A DNA stretch of 64,000 bases from Bacillota bacterium (GTDB lineage Bacteria; Bacillota; Clostridia; Acetivibrionales; DTU013): contig JAEYON010000002.1 in assembly GCA_023411645.1 (NCBI GenBank), forward strand, positions 12,992 through 76,991, given 5' to 3'. Below the pieces are notes generated by a model. The model had not been told where the DNA came from. It was given only the letters and a program-made list of their open reading frames with translations, and ran no database searches. Below, one piece after another: positions 17,426 through 26,320 of the stretch; position 1 is the first letter of the stretch, and every line of letters begins with the position of its first letter. The position numbers were made by a program, and so were the translations under genes.

Positions 17426-18130
17426 ATGGATAAAAAACCTACAGTGAAGAAGAGTATCTCTATTGCGCTCATTGTGGCAGGGGTGATTCTCACGGCCACC
17501 GCTCTTGTCCTTGAGACAAGCAGCTTTCCCTGGCGGACGCTGGTGCATATGGAGCGGGCGGAGGAGGATATTCCCGCCCCGGCGCCCATCGTTCTGTCCG
17601 CCGAGGATGCTGAAATAAACATTGTCGTGGGAAGCGCTCCATCCCCTGAGGAAGCATATGATCTTCTCCCCGGAAGTGAAGAGGACGACACGCCGCCGGA
17701 CGCCTTTGTTATTTTAGGCGCCATGAAGATACCAAAGCTTGAGGTATCCCAGCATATTCTGGAGGGAACCGGAAGACAGCTTCGTTACGGAACAGGTCAC
17801 GTGGCCGGTACCGCCGGCATAGGCGAGAAGGGAAACCTTGCGCTTGCGGCCCATCGTACCCAGGCTTTCAGGCATCTTGACCTGCTTTCAGAGGGCGACG
17901 AGGTGGTGCTGAAGGCAAATGACAACATTTTCACATATATTGTTTATGAGTCCTTCGATGTTAAGCCGACGGAGCTTTGGGTTCTAGACCCTGTAGAGGG
18001 CGAGGAGTATATAATGACGATGATCACCTGTACTCCTTATACAATATCAAGTCACAGACTCATCGTGCGGGCAAGGCTTACGGAAATCAACGGTCTCAGC
18101 CCCGAAGAATTTTTCGCATCTGTAAAATAA
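17426..18130 (+). CDS. Sortase (class D/E-like transpeptidase)
   Basis: Membrane-anchored sortase of 234 residues. One N-terminal helix at about residues 10-30, a linker of about 60 residues rich in Asp, Glu and Pro, then the sortase barrel with the catalytic His in LALAAHRT (about 137), the catalytic Cys in MTMITCTPY (about 198) and the Arg in SSHRLIVRA (about 210). It should cleave LPxTG-type signals and join the protein to peptidoglycan or to another subunit. The only visible substrate is the divergent adhesin with LPQTGG. The ATG has TAGGA 7 bases upstream. The class is judged from the TCTPY and HRT context and could be wrong. Confidence 0.9.
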   Translation: MDKKPTVKKSISIALIVAGVILTATALVLETSSFPWRTLVHMERAEEDIPAPAPIVLSAEDAEINIVVGSAPSPEEAYDLLPGSEEDDTPPDAFVILGAMKIPKLEVSQHILEGTGRQLRYGTGHVAGTAGIGEKGNLALAAHRTQAFRHLDLLSEGDEVVLKANDNIFTYIVYESFDVKPTELWVLDPVEGEEYIMTMITCTPYTISSHRLIVRARLTEINGLSPEEFFASVK

Positions 18131-18435
18131 TGTACAACATTTATCGCACCGCCATAATTAACGTCTCCCTCTTCACGTTGATTACGAAAAGACAAAAGTC
18201 TGTCGGTTCTCCAATGAACTGCTGTCTTATGAAATCCCAGTGTTACTTCGGTAGAAATCGAAAGAAACGCCCCCTTTTCCGGAAAAATGTTTGTTTATTA
18301 TATTTGAATATGGGATAATGATAGGAAGAATCAGCCTCTTTCAAACAGATCAATCCCTTGATATTGGCTGATGACCTAAAAAATGTTGAAATTTATACCC
18401 AACAACACTAACATCATTGGAGGTACATTTTTATT
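18131..18435. other. Intergenic region upstream of the CZB chemoreceptor
   Basis: 305 bases with no convincing gene or terminator. A good ribosome binding site (GGAGG) precedes the chemoreceptor ATG. No clear sigma-D type motility promoter is visible. Confidence 0.5.
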
Positions 18436-19905
18436 ATGAAAATACTTAAAAGAAAACCGTGTGAAGAGGCAACCTGCATCTTGAATTATGCTAAAGAAAG
18501 ATTAAGCGGGAAGGATATTCCGGAGCCAGAGGTGAAATATTCGATTCACACATCGGTCCTGGAGTATTTCAAGAAATTATTTTCAAATGAAAAACAAATG
18601 GCCAACTCGACAAAAAAGCTGCTGGGTATCACCGCGTCACTTAGTGACTTCGATGTTAAGATGGCTGACATGTCTTACAAGCTAATTGATTTCGCAAAAG
18701 AAATGGCTGTTGTCAGTGAGTCAAACCTGGCAGTGGTGCAGCAAACGACGGCCAGTATGAGTGAAGTAAATAATGCGGTCATTAATACTTCAGCCACATT
18801 AGCCCAGTTGTCTGAAACATCGGCTCAGCTTATGGAGAAGAATCAGGAAAGTCTGGTTCAGCTTCAGGAGATCGGTGAACTAAAAGAAAATGTTTTAAGT
18901 GATGCAGACGTTATGAACCGCCAGATTGGTAAGCTGGTTGAGATGGCAATAAAAGTCAATGATATTGTAAACGGGGTAGCAGCCATTGCGGAGCAAACAA
19001 ATCTTCTTGCATTGAATGCTTCTATTGAAGCCGCCAGAGCCGGTGAGAACGGGAGAGGGTTTGCTGTAGTTGCAGAAGAGATTCGTAAACTTGCGGACGG
19101 AACCAAAAAAAATCTCGATGGAATGAAGGTGTTCGTCAGCAGCATTCAGGATGCTGCAAAAGATGGTCAGCAAAGCATGCTCAGTACGATTACATCTACA
19201 CAGAAAATGAGTGAGAAAATTGACAGCATCAGCAATACGATGGGTAAAAACGTAGACATGCTTAAAAATACAATTGATGGTGTACAACATATCAACCGTT
19301 CTGCAGAAGGAATAAAAAATGCCACCGACGAAATTAATCAGGCAATGGATGCATCAAGTCAAGATGCCGAGAAGCTCAGCCATTTGACAATGCTCATTCA
19401 TGATGATGCTTTAAAAAGCGCTGAACAGGCAAAGCAAATCGGCATTGTAGACGACATGCTTTCGGAAATTGTTAAAGAAATGATGCATGCGTTGCAGGGA
19501 AGTATCAATGCAATCAGCAACAAGGAATTTATAGAATCCATATCTAAAGCAAAGGAAGCCCACGGAAAATGGATGGAAAATCTGAAGATGATCGTAGATG
19601 AAATGAAAATCTATCCGCTGCAGATCAACGGGACAAAATGTGCATTCGGACACTTTTATCAAGCAATATCGGTATCACACCCTGATATTAAGAGTGATTG
19701 GGAAACGCTGGGTAAATTCCATCTTGAATTCCACACCATAGGCGCTGAAGTACTAGATGCAGTAAGAAAGAAAGATGAATCAAAAGCAAAAGAGAATTAC
19801 ATAGCTGCGCAAAAGCTCTCCGAAAGTATATTTACATATCTGGATCTAATCTCGGAAAAAGTTGATGCTCAAACAAAAAACGGAACAAATATTTTCCAGG
19901 TATAG
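18436..19905 (+). CDS. Soluble methyl-accepting chemotaxis protein with CZB domain
   Basis: Protein of 489 residues with no signal peptide or transmembrane helix, so it is a cytoplasmic chemoreceptor. The long coiled coil carries the signalling tip AIAEQTNLLALNASIEAARAG (about residue 183) that binds CheA and CheW. The C-terminal about 110 residues form a chemoreceptor zinc-binding (CZB) domain: His in EAHGKW (about 375), Cys in KCAFGHFY (about 401), His in SVSH (about 414) and His in FHLEFH (about 430). CZB domains sense zinc or oxidants such as HOCl by altering zinc binding. GGAGG precedes the ATG by 12 bases and a terminator follows. No chemotaxis partners are nearby. Confidence 0.9.
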   Translation: MKILKRKPCEEATCILNYAKERLSGKDIPEPEVKYSIHTSVLEYFKKLFSNEKQMANSTKKLLGITASLSDFDVKMADMSYKLIDFAKEMAVVSESNLAVVQQTTASMSEVNNAVINTSATLAQLSETSAQLMEKNQESLVQLQEIGELKENVLSDADVMNRQIGKLVEMAIKVNDIVNGVAAIAEQTNLLALNASIEAARAGENGRGFAVVAEEIRKLADGTKKNLDGMKVFVSSIQDAAKDGQQSMLSTITSTQKMSEKIDSISNTMGKNVDMLKNTIDGVQHINRSAEGIKNATDEINQAMDASSQDAEKLSHLTMLIHDDALKSAEQAKQIGIVDDMLSEIVKEMMHALQGSINAISNKEFIESISKAKEAHGKWMENLKMIVDEMKIYPLQINGTKCAFGHFYQAISVSHPDIKSDWETLGKFHLEFHTIGAEVLDAVRKKDESKAKENYIAAQKLSESIFTYLDLISEKVDAQTKNGTNIFQV

Positions 19906-19953
19906 CAGAGGGTTGTTCCTCCCGGGGGTTGTACAATTTAATCAAGCTCCAGA

Positions 19954-19981
19954 AAAAGATTGCACCGCAATCTTTTTTCTT
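19954..19981 (+). terminator. Intrinsic terminator of the CZB chemoreceptor gene
   Basis: 10-bp perfect stem AAAAGATTGC/GCAATCTTTT with a 3-base loop and a T-rich tail, 49 bases after the stop codon. Confidence 0.85.
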
Positions 19982-20089
19982 TTGCCATACTAGATTTTGG
20001 CGTGTAGTTTCTCGGTTAGATATGGACATTCCTATGCTATATGTATAGAATATTCATTGGTAAACATAAACACGGAGGTCAAATGACAA

Positions 20090-21544
20090 ATGAACAATAT
20101 ATATAAAAAGCTTGGTATCAAAATCCCTGAGATCCTAATGCCGACTGAGGGTACTGACCTTACAAAATGGGCGGTCATCGCCTGTGACCAGTACACTTCG
20201 CAGCCCGATTACTGGCAAAGTGTTCATGAAGTTACAGGTCAGAGCCCTTCCACTCTAAAGCTGATATTCCCTGAAATATATCTGAAAGAAGCAGACAGGG
20301 ACGTCAGGATAAATAACATCAACAAAACAATGGAACAATACTTGGAGCAAGGTGTGCTGAAGTCAAACAAACCCGGTTTTATACTTGTTGATCGCAGCAC
20401 TCCCCACACACCCTCCAGAAAGGGCCTGCTCCTGGCTGTCGACCTGGAATGCTACGATTACAGTGCCGACTCACAGTCGTTGATCCGTGCAACTGAAGGG
20501 ACGGTTCTTGACCGCATACCTCCAAGAGTGAAAATACGTGAAAACGCACCAATTGAAGTGCCTCACATTATGGTGTTGATCGATGATCCGGAAAAGACAG
20601 TAATAGAAAAGCTCTACGCAAGGAAAGATCAATATAAAAAGCTTTATGACTTCGAGTTGATGCAGGGTGGCGGACACATCACCGGCTGGAAGGTAGAGGA
20701 CGAAGAAAGCCTGGCCATGGCAGCCGCAGCTTTAGAAGAACTTGCCCGAGATGCAGGGGACGTTTCTCAAATTGGGGACGTTTCTCCCAAACCACTGCTT
20801 TTTGCCGTTGGCGACGGAAATCATTCTCTTGCATCCGCAAAAGCGCATTGGGAGAACGTAAAGTCCTCTTTGAAACAGCGCCAGCAGTCGCAGCCAAGCC
20901 AGTCTCAGCTTACAGAAGCCTCCGGCGCTATCTGTTCTATCCCCGAGCATCCGGCCAGATATGCTCTTGTTGAGGTGGTGAATGTACATGATGATGGGTT
21001 GGTTTTTGAGCCGATTCATAGAGTTGTATTCGGCATCGACCGTGCAACAATACAGCGGCAGCTGATTGAGGCAGCAAACAGAACCCATTTGTATGCCGAA
21101 GTTCAGTTTTTTGATTCAAGGGAAGCTGTTGACGCAGCCATTGAAATGACAAAAGCCTGTATCACCACGGCAAATGAAGGGAATATCCCGTCTGAAGGAA
21201 ACATCCCCCTCCCTCACTGCATTGCGTTTATACTCGAGGGCGATTACGGTCTGCTCACAGTAAAAAACCCTGCTTCCAGTCTGGAAGTGGGTTCTCTTCA
21301 GACTATTCTTGACGAGTTCGCAAATAAAATATCCGGCGATATTGAGATAGACTATATCCACGGTGATCATGTCGTCACAGAGCTTGGTTCAAAAGCGGAC
21401 ACCATGGGCTTTTTCCTGCCCGTCATGAACAAGCGCGACCTGTTCAGGACTGTAAAAGTAGACGGCGTACTGCCCAGAAAAACCTTCTCCATGGGTGAAG
21501 CCGAGGAAAAGAGATATTATCTGGAGTGCAGGCGCATCAGGTAG
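20090..21544 (+). CDS. DUF1015 family protein with in-frame repeat insertion
   Basis: Protein of 484 residues of the DUF1015 family, which is widespread in clostridia and has no firmly assigned function. Conserved segments include the N-terminal VIACDQYTSQPDYW, RKGLLLAVDLE and GDGNHSLASAKAHWE (about residue 240). Compared with the family (about 400-420 residues) it is long, and three stretches look inserted: GDVSQIGDVSPKP at about 222-234, encoded by two GGGGACGTTTCT repeat units; a Gln/Ser-rich stretch at about 262-275; and EGNIPSEGNIP near 363. The ATG at 20090 has GGAGG 11 bases upstream; an ATG 7 bases earlier opens only a seven-codon frame. The gene converges on msrAB with only 9 bases between the stops. 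Confidence 0.8.
   Translation: MNNIYKKLGIKIPEILMPTEGTDLTKWAVIACDQYTSQPDYWQSVHEVTGQSPSTLKLIFPEIYLKEADRDVRINNINKTMEQYLEQGVLKSNKPGFILVDRSTPHTPSRKGLLLAVDLECYDYSADSQSLIRATEGTVLDRIPPRVKIRENAPIEVPHIMVLIDDPEKTVIEKLYARKDQYKKLYDFELMQGGGHITGWKVEDEESLAMAAAALEELARDAGDVSQIGDVSPKPLLFAVGDGNHSLASAKAHWENVKSSLKQRQQSQPSQSQLTEASGAICSIPEHPARYALVEVVNVHDDGLVFEPIHRVVFGIDRATIQRQLIEAANRTHLYAEVQFFDSREAVDAAIEMTKACITTANEGNIPSEGNIPLPHCIAFILEGDYGLLTVKNPASSLEVGSLQTILDEFANKISGDIEIDYIHGDHVVTELGSKADTMGFFLPVMNKRDLFRTVKVDGVLPRKTFSMGEAEEKRYYLECRRIR
20756..20791. repeat. GGGGACGTTTCT repeat pair inside the DUF1015 gene
   Basis: Two 18-bp units starting at 20756 and 20774 match the array at 10549-10611. Together they add 36 bases in frame to the coding sequence. 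Confidence 0.85.
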
Positions 21545-21553
21545 CTTCTTCAC

Positions 21554-22507
21554 TTAGTCAAATAAATGGAGCAAATGCCCATAGCCTTTTTCTTCCATAT
21601 GCTCCTTTAAAATAAATTTCAGGGATGCACTATTGATACAATACCGCAATCCTCCGAATTCACGAGGTCCGTCGGTGAAGACATGTCCAAGATGTGCATC
21701 TCCTGATTTGCTTCGCACCTCTGTTCTTATCATGCCATGGCTGGTATCTTTTACTTCTCTCAACAAGCCAAGATCTATTGGCCTAGAAAAGCTTGGCCAT
21801 CCACAACCGGATTCAAATTTGTCGGTTGAGGCAAAAAGCGGCTCTCCTGTTGTCACATCCACATAAATGCCTTCCTTAAAATTGTTATAGTACTCATTTC
21901 TGAATGGTGGTTCTGTAGCATTGTTTTGTGTTACATCATACTGCATTTGCGTAAGAGTGTTTTTTAGATGTGACTTAGCTGCCTTAGTAAACTTATCTCT
22001 TCCGATGTGGCAGTACCCGGTTGGGTTCTTTTCCAAATATTTTTGATGATACTCCTCAGCAGTAAAATAATTTCGCAGTGCAGTCACCTCAATCGCAACC
22101 GGCTTTTTATAACTCTTTTGGAGCTCTTCAACAGACTTCATAATAATTTCCCTGTCCTGATCATCTGTATAGTAAATACCGGTCCTATACTGCGTCCCAA
22201 TGTCATTTCCCTGGCGGTTTACTGCCACCGGATCAATGACCTCATAAAAAAGCTTCAGTATGAAACTCAGGCTTACTACATCCGTATCATATAACACTTT
22301 CACCGTCTCAGCATGTCCTGTATTTCTATAGCACACATCTTCATAGCTTGGATTATCTGTGTTTCCATTGGCATAACCCACCTCTGTACTGACTACCCCA
22401 TTCACTAAAGACAGGTATTTCTCTGTTCCCCAAAAGCAGCCTCCGGCCAGAAAGATCACTTTTGTGTTATCATTGGTCTTAATACTATTCTCTTTCATCT
22501 TCTCCAT
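21554..22507 (-). CDS. msrAB: Bifunctional methionine sulfoxide reductase A/B
   Basis: Fusion of about 317 residues that repairs oxidised methionine. The MsrA half begins at about residue 14 with FLAGGCFWGTEK, whose Cys is the catalytic thiol for S-epimers. The MsrB half (about 195-317) has SGCGWPSF, GDAHLGHVFTDGP and RYCINSASL, the last holding the catalytic Cys for R-epimers. The structural CxxC zinc site of many MsrB proteins is absent, as in the zinc-free type. The ATG at 22507 is chosen for its GGAGGAG site 6 bases upstream; other ATG codons lie 9 bases after it and 15 bases before it. No signal peptide, so it is cytoplasmic. Confidence 0.93.
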   Translation of the reverse strand: MEKMKENSIKTNDNTKVIFLAGGCFWGTEKYLSLVNGVVSTEVGYANGNTDNPSYEDVCYRNTGHAETVKVLYDTDVVSLSFILKLFYEVIDPVAVNRQGNDIGTQYRTGIYYTDDQDREIIMKSVEELQKSYKKPVAIEVTALRNYFTAEEYHQKYLEKNPTGYCHIGRDKFTKAAKSHLKNTLTQMQYDVTQNNATEPPFRNEYYNNFKEGIYVDVTTGEPLFASTDKFESGCGWPSFSRPIDLGLLREVKDTSHGMIRTEVRSKSGDAHLGHVFTDGPREFGGLRYCINSASLKFILKEHMEEKGYGHLLHLFD

Positions 22508-22644
22508 GATCTTCTCCTCCATCCATTTATTATTCTCCGGTCGTCTATATTTTATCAAAGCCGGTTTGGCTGCCCTGTCTTCTATTGCTTAGCCTAAATT
22601 ACCTGACTGTTATTCTGAAAGCATTCCGTGCTCTATAATTTTCA

Positions 22645-23319
22645 TTAATATCCCAATTCTTCGCCTACAATGATTATCTTAATTCGGTGCTTTTTTCGTT
22701 GGTAAGCAGTCACGACATAATTGCAGCAAATCCGTGAAGAGCCGTTGCAACCACGTGCAATATCTGTGTCGTCAGATAGAAACGACATACATTCTCCCTT
22801 TTCTTTGCAATACGTTGCACAGTCCAGACGGACACAATTGGCTGGCGCCGCTTTTGACTTAACTCTTCTGATTGCGTCTTTAATATCCTTGACGATTTTA
22901 TTGTATCCCGCCACAATAATCACCGATTCCGGACCGTAACAAATGGCCGCAACCCTGTTGGAATTACCGTCAACATTGTACAGCTCGCCGTTTTCTGTAA
23001 TCGCGTTTGAGCTGCAAATATATGCATCTGCAAAGAAGGAATCCCTGAATATTTTCTCCGTGTCTTCCCTCGAAAGGCCTTTCTCGTAACGATCCAGCAA
23101 TCTATAATTTCCGGAGCGGAGCAAATCTATTACTCCGCATTCAAACAGGCTCATGGAGCCTCCTAATGCTACCGTATCACCTTCTGTCAGGAGCTCCTTT
23201 ATCTTTGGAACAACATCGGCTTTTGATTTTACATAAATGCCCTGCATATTATTCTTTTCAAGATTATCAATAGTTCTTGCGATTCTCTTTTCGATAATAG
23301 TCTTTAAATTTGTATCCAT
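22645..23319 (-). CDS. LUD domain protein (LutC/YkgG-like)
   Basis: Protein of 224 residues with the LUD fold. The N-terminal part has VVPKIKELLTEGDTVALGGSMSLFE, matching the family's Gly-rich loop, and SSNAITENGELYNVDGNSNRVA in the middle. The last about 60 residues carry eight cysteines (CVRLDCATYCKEKGEC, then GC and ICC), which suggests a bound Fe-S cluster or metal. LUD proteins such as LutC take part in lactate oxidation, but lutA and lutB are not here, so the substrate is unclear. The ATG has a perfect GGAGG site. It follows the FAD reductase gene by 124 bases. Confidence 0.8.
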   Translation of the reverse strand: MDTNLKTIIEKRIARTIDNLEKNNMQGIYVKSKADVVPKIKELLTEGDTVALGGSMSLFECGVIDLLRSGNYRLLDRYEKGLSREDTEKIFRDSFFADAYICSSNAITENGELYNVDGNSNRVAAICYGPESVIIVAGYNKIVKDIKDAIRRVKSKAAPANCVRLDCATYCKEKGECMSFLSDDTDIARGCNGSSRICCNYVVTAYQRKKHRIKIIIVGEELGY

Positions 23320-23443
23320 TGCTCCTCCTACATATACACTGATTTTATAGCTTAGCTTTATGATTAATAGCTTAGTTCTATTTTATCAGACTGTCTGAGG
23401 TATTTGAAGTGTGAAAAGAGAACGTGCCTGTCTGTTGCCCTAT

Positions 23444-25456
23444 TCAAAGTATTACTTTACCGTCCATGTATTCATTCCATAAGTTCTCGAACCAATTGTC
23501 CTCCTGAGGTATCGGTCTCACAGCCTTCCATTCAGTTCTGCAGCCGTGCTTGCCGTCGTCGCAGAGTAGCTCGATTTCGCAAACCATCCCTGATAATTCG
23601 CCACTGTCCAGTGAGTACCTGAATTCTTCAGGCAGGCTGTCTACCGGCAGCTCGCCATTTTCATCCTGGATCAGATAGGAGCCTCTGCTTCCGCCGCCCT
23701 TGTCCATGAACTCCTTAATCGCATTCAGGTATACATACTGCGTAATCAGTATATCTCTGTTTAAAAACGCTCCGGACAATTCTCCGGCTGAAGCCGGTTT
23801 GGTTCGGTCAATAAAATGCTCCAGATCAGCTGCGCATTCCCGGATGCTGTCTGCAACTCCTTCCATCGTACGTATATGAGCTCCGGTTTTTGTCATTCTT
23901 GTTTGTAAGGCCTCTCTCATTGAAAGTATATTAGATTCACCGGAGCTTCCTGACAGAAGCCTTTGTGCCATATCAAGCCTACCTGTCACCTGATCCTTTA
24001 CTTTAGCGCAAAATTCATCCGCATCCATCGGATCCTCTTTATAATTTTGAGCAATATACTGTGCCGCCCTAAGGCTTCCGACCTGGGTCGAATTCAGAGC
24101 GCTACCGCCGGGTCTGTATATTCCGAATACTCCGTTAACCTCGCCAACGGGGAAAAAGTGCTTTACGTTACTTTCCCACCATATGTTACCGGTAAGGCCT
24201 CCATTGTTGTGCTGTGCGCAGACGGCAATTTCAAGATACTCCTTTGTAATATCGATTCCGTTATTCATATAAAGGTGGATGGCAGGCCGGTTCATTTTCG
24301 CCAGTCTTTCAATCGGTGTACCAAACAATGCACCCGAATTTTTAAGATATTCCCTTGCTTCCACCCCAAGAAGCGAGAAATCAAGCTCGCCGTCTTTGCT
24401 TCCCCATTGCGGATTCCTCATAAAATCAAGAAATACCTTTCTTCCCTTTATCTGAGTCTCATTGTAAACCAGGATGTCTATGACTGATGAACCGAAATCC
24501 TTGATCTTTCTCGGGTCAAATGGCCATTGGTAGCCCTTGAGGAATATTGCATCCAGCATTTTCCCTGGCTCATCGAAGTATTCATTCAGGAATTCCTTCT
24601 CATCACTTCCGTCCGGGTTAGATGAAACATATCTTGGTATTACCTGCTGGTAAGTTCCTGACAAATTCCACCTGAACTTTGTTGAAGCGATCCCGTACTG
24701 TGATTCCGTCAGGTTTACCCCTTTTACACCTGCTTCAAAGGCAATACCGGACGCTCCGTTTTGACTTTCAGGATAGACGGAGGTTTTATACATACCCGCC
24801 GGTCCTCCCGTTGCAAATATCACATTTGTGCAGTTAAACAGCGTGAAACCCATGTTTCTATTATTCGGGTCATTTAGATCTAGAGCAATCAACCCTATGC
24901 ACCTTGTCTCACCGGAAGTGCTTTTATCTGTAAGAATTCCGATTACCTGAAACCCATCAAATATCCTGATATTCTTCTTTTTTACCTGCTCCTCAAGCTT
25001 CTCGGTCATAAACCTTGATGTAAGAGGTCCGGCTGAAGTTGCACGCTGCCTTGGGTCATGATCAGTTTTATATCCTACATATTCGCCATACCTGTTATGC
25101 GGGAACGGCACACCTATATCAACCAGCTTGAAGAAAGAGCGAGCGGACAGGGCCGCTTCAACTAGTGCAATATCTCCGTGCATGCAGCCGCCTTCAAAAT
25201 AGGTTTTTGCCATTTCCATCACTGAATCCTGTGTATCGCCGGACAGTGTCAGCTTATAATAGGTTTGCTTGTCCGAACCGGTGTTTCTGGAAGTACCCAT
25301 ACAAACACCTTCAGTGATTATGGCAATATCCGCCTGTCCGAGGTTGTATAGTGTATCAGCCGCATTGAATCCTGCCGCACCTGTTCCAACTATTGCTGTA
25401 TTAACGCTGTAAACATCTATAATCATACCATTGATATTTAACACATCATTCTTCAT
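23444..25456 (-). CDS. FAD-dependent oxidoreductase, fumarate reductase/AprA-like
   Basis: Flavoprotein of about 670 residues. The FAD-binding Rossmann motif is IVGTGAAGFNAA (about residue 20), with the second conserved stretch FATGGPAGMY (about 213) and FPVGEVNGVFGIYRPGGSALNSTQVGS near 440 as in the fumarate reductase, L-aspartate oxidase and AprA family. There is no signal peptide, haem motif or FMN-binding domain, so electrons must come from a partner. C-terminal to about 530 it differs from aspartate oxidase. It lies between the SDR and LUD genes. The ATG at 25456 is 14 bases from AAAGGAG, which is long; a GTG at 25471 overlaps that site, so the start is uncertain. The substrate is unknown. 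Confidence 0.8.
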   Translation of the reverse strand: MKNDVLNINGMIIDVYSVNTAIVGTGAAGFNAADTLYNLGQADIAIITEGVCMGTSRNTGSDKQTYYKLTLSGDTQDSVMEMAKTYFEGGCMHGDIALVEAALSARSFFKLVDIGVPFPHNRYGEYVGYKTDHDPRQRATSAGPLTSRFMTEKLEEQVKKKNIRIFDGFQVIGILTDKSTSGETRCIGLIALDLNDPNNRNMGFTLFNCTNVIFATGGPAGMYKTSVYPESQNGASGIAFEAGVKGVNLTESQYGIASTKFRWNLSGTYQQVIPRYVSSNPDGSDEKEFLNEYFDEPGKMLDAIFLKGYQWPFDPRKIKDFGSSVIDILVYNETQIKGRKVFLDFMRNPQWGSKDGELDFSLLGVEAREYLKNSGALFGTPIERLAKMNRPAIHLYMNNGIDITKEYLEIAVCAQHNNGGLTGNIWWESNVKHFFPVGEVNGVFGIYRPGGSALNSTQVGSLRAAQYIAQNYKEDPMDADEFCAKVKDQVTGRLDMAQRLLSGSSGESNILSMREALQTRMTKTGAHIRTMEGVADSIRECAADLEHFIDRTKPASAGELSGAFLNRDILITQYVYLNAIKEFMDKGGGSRGSYLIQDENGELPVDSLPEEFRYSLDSGELSGMVCEIELLCDDGKHGCRTEWKAVRPIPQEDNWFENLWNEYMDGKVIL

Positions 25457-25501
25457 AATTATCCCAATCACTCCTTTAATCCTCTCTGGTGCTGTGTGAT
25501 T

Positions 25502-26278
25502 TCATAATCTGCGAATGTGAAAACCTCCGTCAACATTAATGACTTCACCGGTAGAATAGCTCAGCATATCGGAACAAAGTACCGATACCGCTTTCGCAAT
25601 ATCCTCCGGATACCCCCATCTCTTGATCGGAGTAATCCCTCCGGCAATAAGGTTATCATATTTCTCCTTAACAGTTGCTGTCATATCGGTACTAATAATC
25701 CCGGGCCTGATTTCATTTACCGCAATGCCGTATTCGGCAAGCCTGTCTGCAAAAAGCATTGTAATCATGCTGATTCCGGCTTTGGAAATACAGTATTCTC
25801 CTCTTTGCACCGAAGAAGTATATGAAGACATGGATGCGATATTTACAATCCTGGGAGAAATACTCTTATTATTTTTCATCTGCTCAATCATAACGTTTGC
25901 TGCCATCTGCGTCATAAAAAATGTTCCTTTTAGGTTAATCCCTGTGACGAAATCGAAGCTTTCCTCAGTTGTGCTCAAAATATCCATCCTTTGTTTTGGC
26001 GCTACCCCGGCATTATTCACAAGCACATCCAACCGTCCGAATGTACTCAAAACACTCTCCACAGTATGCTTTCTGCCAGCAGCCGAGGTAATATCCGCCT
26101 TAATATATAAAAATGGAGCTCCCGTTTCCTTAACCCTTACATTGTTATTGGCTACTTTATCTTCATCCTGGACATCCATGACAGCTACCGCATACCCTTC
26201 GCCTGCCAGCTGTAACGCGATTCCATGGCCTATTCCCCTGGCTGCTCCTGTTATTAAGGCTACTTTTTTATCTATCAT
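25502..26278 (-). CDS. Short-chain dehydrogenase/reductase
   Basis: Classical SDR of 258 residues: TGAARGIG at about residue 10, VLVNNAGVAP at about 86, catalytic Ser in NIASMSSYTSS, YCISKAG at about 155, and a C-terminal VINVDGGF as in 3-oxoacyl-ACP or sugar/alcohol dehydrogenases. The coenzyme is probably NAD(H), judging from the Asp in AVMDVQDE at the end of beta strand 2. It lies 42 bases after the Old Yellow Enzyme gene and 45 before the FAD reductase start, so all are co-transcribed. The substrate is presumably an alcohol or ketone intermediate of the pathway they encode. Confidence 0.88.
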   Translation of the reverse strand: MIDKKVALITGAARGIGHGIALQLAGEGYAVAVMDVQDEDKVANNNVRVKETGAPFLYIKADITSAAGRKHTVESVLSTFGRLDVLVNNAGVAPKQRMDILSTTEESFDFVTGINLKGTFFMTQMAANVMIEQMKNNKSISPRIVNIASMSSYTSSVQRGEYCISKAGISMITMLFADRLAEYGIAVNEIRPGIISTDMTATVKEKYDNLIAGGITPIKRWGYPEDIAKAVSVLCSDMLSYSTGEVINVDGGFHIRRL

Positions 26279-26320
26279 TTTCTCATTTCCCTTCCATTTA
26301 CTTATTCAAACCCGGTTCAC

